This document shows positions 33,375 to 42,518 of a stretch of 64,000 bases of DNA, piece after piece; the first letter of the stretch is position 1, and the number at the start of each line of letters is the position of its first letter. Origin of the DNA: Paraburkholderia silviterrae (GTDB taxonomy: Bacteria > Pseudomonadota > Gammaproteobacteria > Burkholderiales > Burkholderiaceae); the NCBI RefSeq assembly GCF_004353915.1, contig NZ_SMRP01000008.1, forward strand, positions 1 to 64,000, written 5' to 3'. Made by a program: the position numbers and the translations under genes. Below the pieces are notes generated by a model. That model did not search any database, had not been told where the DNA came from, and saw only the letters and a program-made list of their open reading frames with translations.

Positions 33375-36029
33375 ATGGAACGCATCCAGGAGTCCCGCCT
33401 GATGAGCCCGGACAATGCTGCCAAGGGTCGTATTGAATTGACCGCGCCGCTGACCGGTCCGGTCGTGCCGCTCGCCTCCGTGCCCGATCCGGTGTTTTCG
33501 GAAGGCCTGTTCGGCGACGGTATCGGCATCGATCCGCTGGTCGGCCGGCTCGTCTCGCCGTGCGACGGCACGGTCATGCACCTCGCGCGCACCGGCCACG
33601 CCGTCACGCTGCAGACCGCCGAAGGCGCGCAAGTGCTCGTGCATATCGGCATCGACACGGTCGAGCTGAGCGGCAAGGGCTTTACGCCGAAGGTCGAGCA
33701 GGGCGCCCAGGTGCGCCGCGGCGACCTGCTGATCGAATTCGATCTCGACGTGGTGGCGTGCAACGCGCCCAGCCTCGTCTCCGTGATCGCGGTGGCGAAC
33801 TCCGATGCGTTCGAAGTGGTCGAGCGCGCGGGCTACACGAGCCGTGTCGAGGCGGGCGAGACGCCGCTCCTCGTGTTGCGTGCGCGTGACGGCGCCGCGC
33901 CCCCGGCCGGCGTCGCCGAGGTGGTCACCAACGAAGTGCGCCGCAGCGTGACGCTCACGCATGCGGGCGGGCTCCATGCGCGCCCCGCGGCGCGTGCGCG
34001 CGAATCGGTGCGCGGGATCGATGCGCGCGTGGAAGTGCGCTTCGGCGAGCGCAAGGCCGCCATCGAAAGCGTGGTGGGCCTGCTTGGGCTCGGCGCGGGC
34101 GAGGGCGCGACCATCGAACTGGTCGGCTTGGGCCGCGAGGCGCAGAAGGCTGTCGATGCCGTCGCCAACGAGCTCCTGCGCGAAGCGCCGGGCGAAGGCG
34201 GAGAGGCGCCCGCGCGGCAACTGTCGCCGGCGCCGGTGACTGCCGCCGTGGCCAGTGCGGCAGGCGCTAGTGTCGCCGCGCAGCCGGCCGCGCTGGGTGT
34301 GTCGGGTGCGCCTGGCACGCTGATCGGCGTGTGTGCGGCGCCTGGCGTGGCCGTCGGCAAGCTGGTGCGCTGGGACGACGCCGAACTCGAGCCGTCCGAG
34401 CTCGCGAGCGGCCCGTCGTCGGCGGAGAGCCGCCTGCTCGACAAGGCCGTCGCGTCCGTCGACGGCGAGCTGGACGCCTCCGTGCGTGCGGCCTCGCAGC
34501 GCGGTGCGATCGGCGAAGCGGGCATCTTCCAGATGCATCGCGTGCTGCTCGAAGATCCGACGCTCATCGACGCCGCGCGCGACCTCATCAGCCTCGGCAA
34601 GAGCGCGGGCTTTGCGTGGCGCGCCTCGATCCGCGAGCAGATCGCGGTGCTCGGCAAGGTGGACGACCCGCTGCTCGCGGAGCGCGCCGCCGATCTGCGG
34701 GACCTCGAAAAGCGCGTGCTGCGCGCGCTTGCGAACGCGAGCGGCGCAGGCAACGCGATGGGCGCGGCCCAGCGCGAGCTGCCTGAAGAAGCCGTGCTTG
34801 CCGCCGACGAATTCACGCCCTCCGACCTCGCCTCGCTCGACCGCAAGCGTGTTACCGCGCTCGTGATGGCGCGTGGCGGCGCGACCTCGCATGCTGCGAT
34901 CATCGCGCGCCAGGCGGGCATTCCGGCAATCGTCGCGCTCGGCGATGCCTTGCACAAGATCGAAGAAGGCACCCAGGTGGTGGTGGACGCGGGCGCTGGC
35001 AGCCTCGCTTTCGCGCCGAGCACGCAGGACGTCGAACGCGCCCGTGCCGAAAAGCAGCGCCTTGCCGGCGTGCGCGAGGCGAACCGGCGTACGTCGCATG
35101 AGGCCGCGGCCACGCGCGACGGCCATGCGGTCGAAGTCGCGGCGAACATCGCGACGCTCGAGGATGCGCGCACCGCCGTGGAAAACGGCGCGGATTCCGT
35201 GGGCCTCCTGCGCACCGAGCTCATGTTCATCCATCGCCAGGCGGCGCCTACGGTGGACGAGCATCGCGAGGGCTACCAGGCGATCGCCGAAGCGCTGGGT
35301 GGTCGCACGGCGATCATCCGCACGCTCGACGTGGGCGCGGACAAGGAAGTCGACTATCTGACGCTGCCGCCCGAGCCGAACCCCGCGTTGGGCTTGCGCG
35401 GCATCCGCCTTGCCCAGGTGCGTCCCGATCTGCTCGACGACCAGTTGCGCGGGCTGCTCGCGGTCGAGCCCATGGGCGCCGTGCGCATCCTGCTGCCGAT
35501 GGTCACCGACGTGGGCGAACTCGTGCGCCTGCGCGAGCGCATCGACACGTTCGCACGCGAAGCGGGCCGCACTGGCCGCATCGAGGTGGGCGTGATGATC
35601 GAGGTGCCCTCGGCGGCGCTGCTGGCCGACCAGCTCGCGCGCCACGCCGATTTCCTCTCGATCGGCACCAACGATCTCACGCAATACACGCTCGCGATGG
35701 ACCGCTGCCAGCCCGATCTGGCGACGCAGGCCGACGGCCTGCATCCCGCCGTGCTGCGCCTCGTCTCCGTGGCGGTGGAGGGCGCGAGCAAGCATGGCAA
35801 GTGGGTTGGCGTGTGCGGCGCGCTGGCGGGCGACCCGCTCGCGGTGCCGCTGCTCATCGGCCTGGGCGTCACCGAGCTGTCGGTCGATCCGGTTTCCGTG
35901 CCGTCGATCAAGGCGCGCGTGCGCAAGCTCGATTACAGCCAGTGCCGCGAGCGCGCGTTCGAGGTCCTCGCGCTGGAGTCGGCGCAGGCGGTGCGCGCAG
36001 CGAGCCGCGCGCACTGGCCGCTCGATTGA
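33375..36029 (+). CDS. nagF: Fused PTS EIIA(Glc)-HPr-Enzyme I protein for GlcNAc
   Basis: 884 residues with three PTS modules in order: EIIA-Glc-like domain (about 20-165; phospho-His near residue 90 in VLVHIGIDTVEL), HPr domain (about 185-270; His near 201 in HAGGLHARPAA, with a Ser46 equivalent in IESVVGLLGL), an Ala/Pro-rich linker, then a full Enzyme I (about 315-884; His near 506 in GGATSHAAIIAR, Cys in VCGALAGDP). Such fusions drive one sugar system from PEP independently of general PtsH/PtsI. It lies between nagB-II and nagE. Pipelines often call it ptsP; nagF follows Pseudomonas usage. Confidence 0.92.
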   Translation: MERIQESRLMSPDNAAKGRIELTAPLTGPVVPLASVPDPVFSEGLFGDGIGIDPLVGRLVSPCDGTVMHLARTGHAVTLQTAEGAQVLVHIGIDTVELSGKGFTPKVEQGAQVRRGDLLIEFDLDVVACNAPSLVSVIAVANSDAFEVVERAGYTSRVEAGETPLLVLRARDGAAPPAGVAEVVTNEVRRSVTLTHAGGLHARPAARARESVRGIDARVEVRFGERKAAIESVVGLLGLGAGEGATIELVGLGREAQKAVDAVANELLREAPGEGGEAPARQLSPAPVTAAVASAAGASVAAQPAALGVSGAPGTLIGVCAAPGVAVGKLVRWDDAELEPSELASGPSSAESRLLDKAVASVDGELDASVRAASQRGAIGEAGIFQMHRVLLEDPTLIDAARDLISLGKSAGFAWRASIREQIAVLGKVDDPLLAERAADLRDLEKRVLRALANASGAGNAMGAAQRELPEEAVLAADEFTPSDLASLDRKRVTALVMARGGATSHAAIIARQAGIPAIVALGDALHKIEEGTQVVVDAGAGSLAFAPSTQDVERARAEKQRLAGVREANRRTSHEAAATRDGHAVEVAANIATLEDARTAVENGADSVGLLRTELMFIHRQAAPTVDEHREGYQAIAEALGGRTAIIRTLDVGADKEVDYLTLPPEPNPALGLRGIRLAQVRPDLLDDQLRGLLAVEPMGAVRILLPMVTDVGELVRLRERIDTFAREAGRTGRIEVGVMIEVPSAALLADQLARHADFLSIGTNDLTQYTLAMDRCQPDLATQADGLHPAVLRLVSVAVEGASKHGKWVGVCGALAGDPLAVPLLIGLGVTELSVDPVSVPSIKARVRKLDYSQCRERAFEVLALESAQAVRAASRAHWPLD

Positions 36030-36206
36030 TTGCTCGCTTGATCTGCTGAGTGGCTGAGCAATTGGCCACTCGCTTCACCGGGTAGTTGATAGCACCACAA
36101 TCATTCGGTTTCCTTGATAACCACACACCGGCGGGCGCAGCGATCGCGCGCCGGCTTCTCTCACCTCACTTTCGTCACGCAAGAGACAGAGACTGGAGGC
36201 AGTTCA

Positions 36207-37982
36207 ATGGATGGCAATCCGTTTCTCAAGATTCAGAGCCTCGGCCGCGCGCTGATGCTTCCGATCGCAGTGCTGCCGGTGGCCGGCATTCTGCTGCGCT
36301 TCGGGCAGGCCGACATGCTCAACATCAAGATCATCGCCGACGCAGGCGGCGCGATCTTCGACAACCTGCCGCTCTTGTTCGCAATCGGCATCGCGGTGGG
36401 TTTCGCGAAGGACAACAACGGCGTGGCGGCGCTCGCGGGCGCGCTCGGCTACCTGGTCGAGACCGCCGTGATGAAGGACATCAACGACAAGCTCAACATG
36501 GGCGTGCTCTCGGGCGTGGTGGCCGGTGTCGTGGCGGGCATGCTGTACAACCGCTTCAAGGACATCAAGCTGCCCGAGTTCCTTGCCTTCTTCGGCGGCA
36601 AGCGCTTCGTGCCGATCGTGACCGGGCTCGCGTGCTTGCTGCTTGGCATCGTGTTCGGCTATGCATGGGGACCCGTGCAGCACGTGATCGACACGGCGGG
36701 TCATTGGCTGACCACGGCGGGGGCGATCGGCACGTTCGTCTACGGTCTGCTGAACCGGCTGCTGCTCGTGACTGGCCTGCATCACATCCTGAACTCTCTC
36801 GTGTGGTTCGTGTTCGGCTCGTTCACGCCCGCCGCCGGCGGCGCGGCCGTGACCGGCGACCTGCACCGCTTCTTCGCTGGCGACCCCACGGCGGGCAGCT
36901 TCATGGCCGGCTTCTTCCCGGTGATGATGTTCGGCCTGCCGGCCGCGTGTCTCGCGATGCTGCACGAGGCGCCCAAGGAGCGCCGCGCGATGGTGGGCGG
37001 CTTGCTGCTCTCGATGGCGCTCACTTCGTTCCTCACGGGCGTGACCGAGCCGATCGAGTTCACGTTCATGTTCCTCGCGCCGGTGCTCTACGGCATCCAC
37101 GCCGTGCTCACGGGCCTGTCGCTCGCCATCTGCTCGCTGCTCGGCATCAAGCTCGGCTTCACGTTCTCGGCGGGCGCGATCGACTATGTGCTGAACTACG
37201 GCCTCTCCACGCACGGCTGGGAAGCGATTCCGCTAGGCATCGCCTACGCGGTGGTCTACTACGCGCTGTTCCGCTTCTTCATCCGCCGCTTCAATCTGCC
37301 GACGCCGGGCCGCGAAGCCTCGGCCGGCGACACGGAAATCGCCTCGTCGATGTCGGGCGTGCAAGTGCCGGTGGGTGGCGCGGCCGCTGCCACGTCGCTG
37401 TCGCGTGCGGCGCGCTATATCGATGCGCTCGGCGGCGCGGCCAACCTGAAGGTGGTCGATGCGTGCACGACGCGTCTGCGTCTCACGGTGGCGGACCCGG
37501 CGCATGTGTCGGAGCCGGCGCTGAAGGCAATCGGCGCGCGTGGCGTGCTCAAGCGCGGTGGCGAGAGCGTGCAGGTCATCATCGGGCCGGAAGCCGACAT
37601 GATCGCCGACGAGATCCGTCGCGAGATTGCCAGCGGCCGCCCGGCGGCAGCGGCGGCCAAGGCAGTGCCGGTGGCGCAGCCTGCGTCACAGTCCGCGTCA
37701 CAATCAGTCTCGCAGTCTGCCGCTCAGCCGGTGCAGGCAGCCGGTCCGCTCGACCCGAATCCGTCGCGCTGGCTGGCGGTGCTGGGCGGCGCGGCGAACA
37801 TTGTGTCGCTCGATGCGGTCGCGGTCACGCGCTTGCGCGTGATCCTGCGCGACCCCGCGGCAGTTGACCGTGCGCAGCTTGGTGCGCTCGATGTGGCCTG
37901 GGTGTCGGCGGATACGCTGCATATCGTCGTGGGCGACGCGGCGCAGCGTTATGCGCGCGAGCTTGCGTTGCAGGCGGCCTGA
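36207..37982 (+). CDS. nagE: PTS EIICB for N-acetylglucosamine with an extra EIIB domain
   Basis: Membrane permease-phosphotransferase, 591 residues. The EIIC part (about 1-360) begins NPFLKIQSLGRALMLPIAVL and has about ten helices including GVTEPIEFTFMFLAPVLYG. EIIB domain 1 (about 395-475) carries the phospho-Cys at about residue 420 in VVDACTTRLRL. After a Ser/Gln/Ala-rich linker a second EIIB-like domain follows (about 515-590) with LGGAANIVSLDAVAVTRLR, where Val538 replaces the Cys. GGAGG at 36195-36199 supports the start. Its phosphate donor is the fused EIIA of the neighbouring gene. Confidence 0.93.
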   Translation: MDGNPFLKIQSLGRALMLPIAVLPVAGILLRFGQADMLNIKIIADAGGAIFDNLPLLFAIGIAVGFAKDNNGVAALAGALGYLVETAVMKDINDKLNMGVLSGVVAGVVAGMLYNRFKDIKLPEFLAFFGGKRFVPIVTGLACLLLGIVFGYAWGPVQHVIDTAGHWLTTAGAIGTFVYGLLNRLLLVTGLHHILNSLVWFVFGSFTPAAGGAAVTGDLHRFFAGDPTAGSFMAGFFPVMMFGLPAACLAMLHEAPKERRAMVGGLLLSMALTSFLTGVTEPIEFTFMFLAPVLYGIHAVLTGLSLAICSLLGIKLGFTFSAGAIDYVLNYGLSTHGWEAIPLGIAYAVVYYALFRFFIRRFNLPTPGREASAGDTEIASSMSGVQVPVGGAAAATSLSRAARYIDALGGAANLKVVDACTTRLRLTVADPAHVSEPALKAIGARGVLKRGGESVQVIIGPEADMIADEIRREIASGRPAAAAAKAVPVAQPASQSASQSVSQSAAQPVQAAGPLDPNPSRWLAVLGGAANIVSLDAVAVTRLRVILRDPAAVDRAQLGALDVAWVSADTLHIVVGDAAQRYARELALQAA

Positions 37983-38001
37983 GCGGTCCCTTGTTGCGAA
38001 G

Positions 38002-38030
38002 AAAAAACCGGCGCTAGCGCCGGTTTTTTT
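38002..38030. terminator. Bidirectional terminator between nagE and cydX
   Basis: A perfect palindrome of A run, ACCGGCGC, TA, GCGCCGGT and T run lies between two convergent operons. Confidence 0.92.
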
Positions 38031-38067
38031 CATATCTCGTGTGTTTGCACGCCGCCCGCCCGAAGCC

Positions 38068-38181
38068 TTACTTCCCGCTATCGCCGGCGTCCATTTTGCG
38101 CTGCTGATCGAGCCACATCACATTGATGATGCCGAAGCCGAGCGCCACGCCAATGCCCAGTATCCAGGTGAAGTACCACAT
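38068..38181 (-). CDS. cydX: Cytochrome bd oxidase small subunit CydX
   Basis: A 37-residue single-helix protein: start MWYFTWILGIGVALGFGI, followed by INVMWLDQQRKMDAGDSGK. This is the CydX/YbgT pattern, a short peptide needed for bd oxidase stability in E. coli. Located 58 bases after the cydB stop on the same strand, in the usual place at the operon end. Too short for routine gene finding but unmistakable. Confidence 0.93.
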   Translation of the reverse strand: MWYFTWILGIGVALGFGIINVMWLDQQRKMDAGDSGK

Positions 38182-38239
38182 GATTTCCACTCCTGCGTAA
38201 ATGGCGATGCAGCCCGGCGTGCCGGGCTGGATGACTCGG

Positions 38240-39376
38240 TCAATACAACGAATTGCGCTTGTCCTCGACGGCTTCGAGGGTCACCTTGCCGCGCATGATC
38301 CGATACGCCCAGGTGGTGTAGGCGAGCACGATCGGCAGGAAGATGATCACGGCCACCAGCATGATTTCGAGCGTGGTCTTGCTGGAGGTGGAGTCCCACA
38401 CCGTGAGGCTCGAACGCGGGTCCAGCGAAGACGGCATGATGAACGGAAACATCGAGAAGCCCGCCGTGAGAATCACGCCGATGATCAAGAGCGCGGTGCC
38501 GAGGAAGGCCGTCTTTTCGAGCCGCGAGCCGGCCAGCACGAATGCGATCGCGCCACCAAGGATGCCGAGAATCGGCGCAACCGCCATCCACGGATAGAGC
38601 CCGTAGTTGCTGATCCACAGGCCTGTGCCAGGTTCGACGCTCTTGAGCAGCGGGTTCGCGACGGAGTCGTACGGCGCGGGCGTCGTGATCGTATAGCCGC
38701 CGATCAGCGTCGCCACGAGTGCGCCCGCCACCACGAAGAACACGACCGCAAGCGCCGAGGCAATGCGCAGCGCCTTCGACGCGCGTGCGGCCACCACGCC
38801 TTCGCTCTTCAACTTCACGAACGCGGCGCCGTGCGCGGTGAGCATGGTGAGGCTGACGAGCCCGCACAGGATCGCGAACGGATTGAGCAGCGCGAAGAAG
38901 CTGCCGTGATACGTCACGCGCAGATCGGAGTCATAGCTGAACGGCACGCCTTCGAGCAGGTTGCCGAACGCCACGCCGAACACGAGCGCCGGCACGAAGC
39001 CGCCGATGAAGAGCGCCCAGTCCCATGCGTTGCGCCACTTCGGGTTCTCGCGCTTGCCTCGGTAGTCGAAGCCCACGGGCCGGAAGAAGAGGGCGAAGAG
39101 CACGAGCAGCATCGCGAAGTAGAAGCCCGAGAACGACGCCGCATAGACGAGCGGCCAGGCGGCGAACATCGCGCCACCCGCGGTGATGAGCCAGACCTGG
39201 TTGCCTTCCCAGGTGGCGCCGACCGTGTTGATGACAATGCGGCGCTCCGCATCGGTCTTGCCGATGAAGGGCAGCAGCACGGCGGCGCCCATGTCGAAGC
39301 CGTCGGTGAGCGAGAAGCCGATCAAGAGCACGCCGATCAGCGCCCACCAGATCACTTTGAGCGTTGCGTAGTCCAT
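38240..39376 (-). CDS. cydB: Cytochrome bd ubiquinol oxidase subunit II
   Basis: 378 residues, eight to nine transmembrane helices. The start MDYATLKVIWWALIGVLLIG, the GFDMGAAVLLPFIG segment, GATWEGNQVWLITAGGA, FRPVGFDYRGK and the C-terminal SLTVWDSTSSKTTL are characteristic. Pairs with CydA to reduce oxygen at low tension without pumping protons. ATG 39376 marks the family N-terminus. 55 bases separate it from cydA upstream. Confidence 0.97.
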   Translation of the reverse strand: MDYATLKVIWWALIGVLLIGFSLTDGFDMGAAVLLPFIGKTDAERRIVINTVGATWEGNQVWLITAGGAMFAAWPLVYAASFSGFYFAMLLVLFALFFRPVGFDYRGKRENPKWRNAWDWALFIGGFVPALVFGVAFGNLLEGVPFSYDSDLRVTYHGSFFALLNPFAILCGLVSLTMLTAHGAAFVKLKSEGVVAARASKALRIASALAVVFFVVAGALVATLIGGYTITTPAPYDSVANPLLKSVEPGTGLWISNYGLYPWMAVAPILGILGGAIAFVLAGSRLEKTAFLGTALLIIGVILTAGFSMFPFIMPSSLDPRSSLTVWDSTSSKTTLEIMLVAVIIFLPIVLAYTTWAYRIMRGKVTLEAVEDKRNSLY

Positions 39377-39431
39377 GGTGTGGTTCCTGTGTGTTTCCTG
39401 TGCGTTTCTTGCGACACGTTCGTGGCCTGCA

Positions 39432-41021
39432 TCACGAGACGCGATTGCCACTCGCTGCGGTCGTCACACCCTGCTCGTGGAAGTAGCGTCCCGTATTCAG
39501 CGACGACGGGCCGAGGCGCGCGTACTTGAACATCAGCGTGATCTCGATGATGAAGAGCGCCGTGTAAAACACCACGAAGCCCGCGAGGCTCAGCCACACG
39601 TCGCCGGGCGCGAGGCTCGACGCCGAAAGATGCGTGGGCAGCACTTCGGCGATGGTCCACGGCTGGCGGCCGAGCTCCGCGACGACCCAGCCGAATTCCG
39701 CGGCAAGCCACGGCAGCGGAATCGCCCACACCACCCAGCTCAGGAACCAGCGGCGGTTGTCCTTGAGCAGCGAGCGCTGCGCGCAGAACCAGAACGCGAG
39801 TACGAAGGTCGCGAGGAACAGCATGCCGAGGCCCACCATCACGCGAAACGACCAGAACACCGGGGCGACGGGCGGAATCGAGTGCTTCGCGGCGGCCTTG
39901 ATCTGCGCGGGCGTCGCGTCGACCACGTTCGGCGCGAACTGCTTGAGGAGCAGGCCGTAGCCGAGGTCGGCCTTATGTGCCTCGAATACGTCGCGCGTGG
40001 CCGTGTCGGCGCTGCCTTCCTTCATCTTTTGCAGCGCGGCGTAGGCGAGCATGCCGTTCTGGATCCGCACCTCTGCGCGGCCCATCAGATCCTTCAGGCC
40101 GATCACCGGCTCGTCGATCGAGCGCGTGGCGATGATGCCCATCAGGTAGGGAATGCGGATAGCGTAGTCGGTGCGCTCTTCCTGCTGGTTAGGGATGCCG
40201 AACAGCGTGAACGGGGCCGGCGCGGGTGCCGTGTCCCATTCGGCCTCGATGGCGGCGAGCTTGATCTGCTGGACCTCGCCCGTGCGATAGCCCGATTCGT
40301 CGCCGAGCACGATCACGCAAAGCGTGGACGCGAGACCGAAGCCCGCGGCAATCGCGAACGAGCGCAGCGCGAAGTCCACGTCGCGGCGGCGCAGCAGATA
40401 CCACGACGAAATGCCGAGCACGAACATCGACGCCGTCACGTAGCCGGCGGACACCGTGTGCACGAACTTCACCTGGGCGACCGGGTTGAAGATCACCTGG
40501 AAGAGGCTCGTGAGCTCCATGCGCATGGTTTCGTAGTTGAACGCGGCGCCCACGGGGTTCTGCATCCAGCCGTTGGCGACGAGAATCCACAGCGCGGAAA
40601 GGTTCGAGCCGAGCGCGACGAAGAACGTCGTAAGCAGGTGGCCGCCCTTCGACATGCGGTTCCAGCCGAAGAAGAACAGGCCCACGAAGGTCGACTCGAG
40701 GAAGAACGCGGCCAGCCCCTCAACGGCGAGCGGCACGCCGAAGATATCGCCCACGTAGTGCGAGTAGTACGACCAGTTCGTGCCGAACTGGAATTCCATC
40801 GTGAGACCGGTGGTGACGCCCATCACGAAATTGATCGCGAAGAGCTTGCCCCAGAACTGCGTCATGTCCTTGTAGATCGGCTTGCCGGTCATCACGTAGA
40901 CCGATTCCATGATGACGAGGAGCCACGACAGACCCAGCGTGAGCGGCACGAACAGGAAGTGATAGAGCGCGGTGACCGCGAACTGCAGGCGCGATAGATC
41001 GACGGTTTCGCTAATTGGCAT
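39432..41021 (-). CDS. cydA: Cytochrome bd ubiquinol oxidase subunit I
   Basis: Heme-bearing quinol oxidase subunit, 529 residues, about nine helices. Landmarks: LSRLQFAVTALYHFLFVPLT (heme b595 His region), WGKLFAINFVMGVTTGLTMEF (given as two short parts), the Q-loop with ESGYRTGEVQQIKLAAIEAEW (in part), and GRQPWTIAEVLPT near the C-terminus. The start overlaps the upstream cydP stop by 11 bases. Serves respiration at low oxygen, complementing the heme-copper oxidase encoded earlier in the window. Confidence 0.97.
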   Translation of the reverse strand: MPISETVDLSRLQFAVTALYHFLFVPLTLGLSWLLVIMESVYVMTGKPIYKDMTQFWGKLFAINFVMGVTTGLTMEFQFGTNWSYYSHYVGDIFGVPLAVEGLAAFFLESTFVGLFFFGWNRMSKGGHLLTTFFVALGSNLSALWILVANGWMQNPVGAAFNYETMRMELTSLFQVIFNPVAQVKFVHTVSAGYVTASMFVLGISSWYLLRRRDVDFALRSFAIAAGFGLASTLCVIVLGDESGYRTGEVQQIKLAAIEAEWDTAPAPAPFTLFGIPNQQEERTDYAIRIPYLMGIIATRSIDEPVIGLKDLMGRAEVRIQNGMLAYAALQKMKEGSADTATRDVFEAHKADLGYGLLLKQFAPNVVDATPAQIKAAAKHSIPPVAPVFWSFRVMVGLGMLFLATFVLAFWFCAQRSLLKDNRRWFLSWVVWAIPLPWLAAEFGWVVAELGRQPWTIAEVLPTHLSASSLAPGDVWLSLAGFVVFYTALFIIEITLMFKYARLGPSSLNTGRYFHEQGVTTAASGNRVS

Positions 41022-41313
41022 GGTGCGGGTCCCCTTGGGGTGGATTTGCGCCGGGCGGGCTAGCTCCGGGCGGGCTAGCCTCGGGCGGCACGGGCACGGA
41101 GAGGAGGGCCTGTGCGACCGCCGCTGGCGGCATGGTCATGTTCTCGGCCTGCGGATGATTGAAGAATGCGTATTTGAGCGCCATCAGCAGCACGAGCTTG
41201 AAGGCAAGGACGAGAACGATGTCGCGGCCGAAGGTCGGGCCGCGTGCCCACTGCAGGAAGCGCGCGCGCAACAACGGTCGTGCTCGCGCAAACTGGCCGG
41301 AAGTCGAGTTCAT
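41011..41313 (-). CDS. cydP: CydP-type small membrane protein heading the cyd operon
   Basis: 100 residues: basic N-terminus, one transmembrane helix (about 31-48, DIVLVLAFKLVLLMALKYAFF in part), and a Pro-rich tail with a five-residue repeat (ASPPG ASPPG ANPPQ). Matches the 'cytochrome oxidase putative small subunit CydP' found upstream of cydA in betaproteobacteria. The stop overlaps the cydA start by 11 bases, so the two are coupled. Function not established. Confidence 0.8.
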   Translation of the reverse strand: MNSTSGQFARARPLLRARFLQWARGPTFGRDIVLVLAFKLVLLMALKYAFFNHPQAENMTMPPAAVAQALLSVPVPPEASPPGASPPGANPPQGDPHHAN

Positions 41314-41405
41314 GACGATGTCAGATTAGGGCTGCATCACACATGAAATCATCTTACGAAGTAATGGGAAAAGGCGGCGCGAAGGTGTACGAATTACTGT
41401 TGGCC

Positions 41406-41442
41406 AAAAAAGAAAAGCCCCACTCTCGGTAAGAGTGGGGCT
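41406..41442 (-). terminator. Terminator of rpoH
   Basis: Perfect 11-bp stem AGCCCCACTCT / AGAGTGGGGCT with a 5-base loop; on the minus strand it is followed by a T-rich stretch (the A run at 41406-41415). Confidence 0.9.
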
Positions 41443-41494
41443 ATGCGGGAAGCGCTTGTTGGCGGCCTGGCGGCCGCGCGGTGCGACTGATGTC

Positions 41495-42436
41495 TTAGGC
41501 GTAGTCGGCCAGCGCCGTGCGCATCTTCTTCATGGCGCTCGCTTCGATCTGGCGAATGCGCTCGGCCGAGACGCCGAACTCCTCGGCCAGTTCGTGCAGC
41601 GTCGAGCCGCCCGAGCCGTCGTCTTCGACGTTCAGCCAGCGCGCCTCGATGATGCGGCGGCTGCGCGCGTCGAGAGCCTCCAGCGCGCTCGCAATGCCGT
41701 CCGACTGCAGACGGTCGCGCTGACGCGAGGCGATCACGGCGGTCGGCTCGTTGTGCGAGTCGGCGAGCCAGGCGATCGGGGCGAACGATTCTTCGCCGTC
41801 GTCGGTCTGGCCTTCGAGCGCGATATCCGAACCCGACAGACGTGTTTCCATCTCCACGACTTCTTCGCGCTTCACATTCAGTTCCTGCGCGAGGCCTTCA
41901 ATTTCCTCGGGCGTGAACGACTGCAGGCCCTGCTTGTGGCTGCGCAGATTGAAGAACAGCTTGCGTTGCGCCTTGGTCGTGGCGACCTTCACCATGCGCC
42001 AGTTGCGCAGGATGTACTCATGAATCTCCGCCTTGATCCAGTGCATGGCGTACGACACGAGACGTACATTCTGCTCGGGGTCAAAGCGCTTCACAGCCTT
42101 CATCAGGCCGATATTGCCTTCCTGGATCAGGTCGGCATGCGGCAGACCGTAGCCCAGATAATTGCGCGCGATCGACACCACGAGTCGCAGGTGCGATAGC
42201 ACGAGGCGGCGCGCGCCTTCGAGATTGTTTTCCTGGCGATACTCGGTCGCGAACTGGCGCTCCTCTTGCGGCGTCAACATCGGGATCCGGTTCACGGCCT
42301 GAATGTAGGCGTCGATGTTGCCCAGTTGGCCAGGCAGCATGGAAGCGTTCGCGAGCGCCAGTACACCCGAACCTCCGGCCTTGGCCGTCGACGGGCTAAG
42401 CATATTCGGAAGGGTCATGGTCATTGCGTTGCTCAC
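41495..42436 (-). CDS. rpoH: RNA polymerase heat-shock sigma factor RpoH (sigma-32)
   Basis: 313 residues with sigma-70 regions in order: region 1.2/2 with YIQAVNRIPMLTPQEE, region 2.1-2.4 (LVLSHLRLVVSIARNYLGYG, DLIQEGNIGLMKAVKRFDP, VSYAMHWIKAEIHEYILRN), the RpoH-box-like KLFFNLRSHKQGLQ, and region 4 (STLHELAEEFGVSAERIRQIEASA). GTG start with AGGAG 8 bases upstream; an ATG five codons in is also possible. The upstream region has a perfect CIRCE operator, so HrcA control is likely. Followed by a terminator, then the cyd operon. Confidence 0.97.
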   Translation of the reverse strand: MSNAMTMTLPNMLSPSTAKAGGSGVLALANASMLPGQLGNIDAYIQAVNRIPMLTPQEERQFATEYRQENNLEGARRLVLSHLRLVVSIARNYLGYGLPHADLIQEGNIGLMKAVKRFDPEQNVRLVSYAMHWIKAEIHEYILRNWRMVKVATTKAQRKLFFNLRSHKQGLQSFTPEEIEGLAQELNVKREEVVEMETRLSGSDIALEGQTDDGEESFAPIAWLADSHNEPTAVIASRQRDRLQSDGIASALEALDARSRRIIEARWLNVEDDGSGGSTLHELAEEFGVSAERIRQIEASAMKKMRTALADYA

Positions 42437-42491
42437 GTAGCGAACTCCTCAGGAATCTTGCAAAAGTCAGACATCGACTCCACGGTGGATG

Positions 42492-42518
42492 TTAGCACTC
42501 TGAATTGGTGAGTGCTAA
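42492..42518 (-). promoter_or_regulatory. CIRCE operator (HrcA-binding site) of rpoH
   Basis: Perfect TTAGCACTC, 9 bases, GAGTGCTAA: an exact match to the CIRCE consensus. It lies about 55-80 bases upstream of the rpoH start and overlaps the -10 box of the promoter at 42515-42543, ideal for repression. Confidence 0.95.

Noticed and set aside
32316..36014. 1232-codon open frame on the minus strand
   Set aside because: Antisense to nagB-II and nagF; His/Arg/Ala-rich translation without any domain. High GC removes stop codons in this frame.
36086..37867. 593-codon plus-strand frame over nagE
   Set aside because: Out-of-frame reading of nagE; Arg-rich and lacking membrane helices, whereas the nagE frame has an intact permease.
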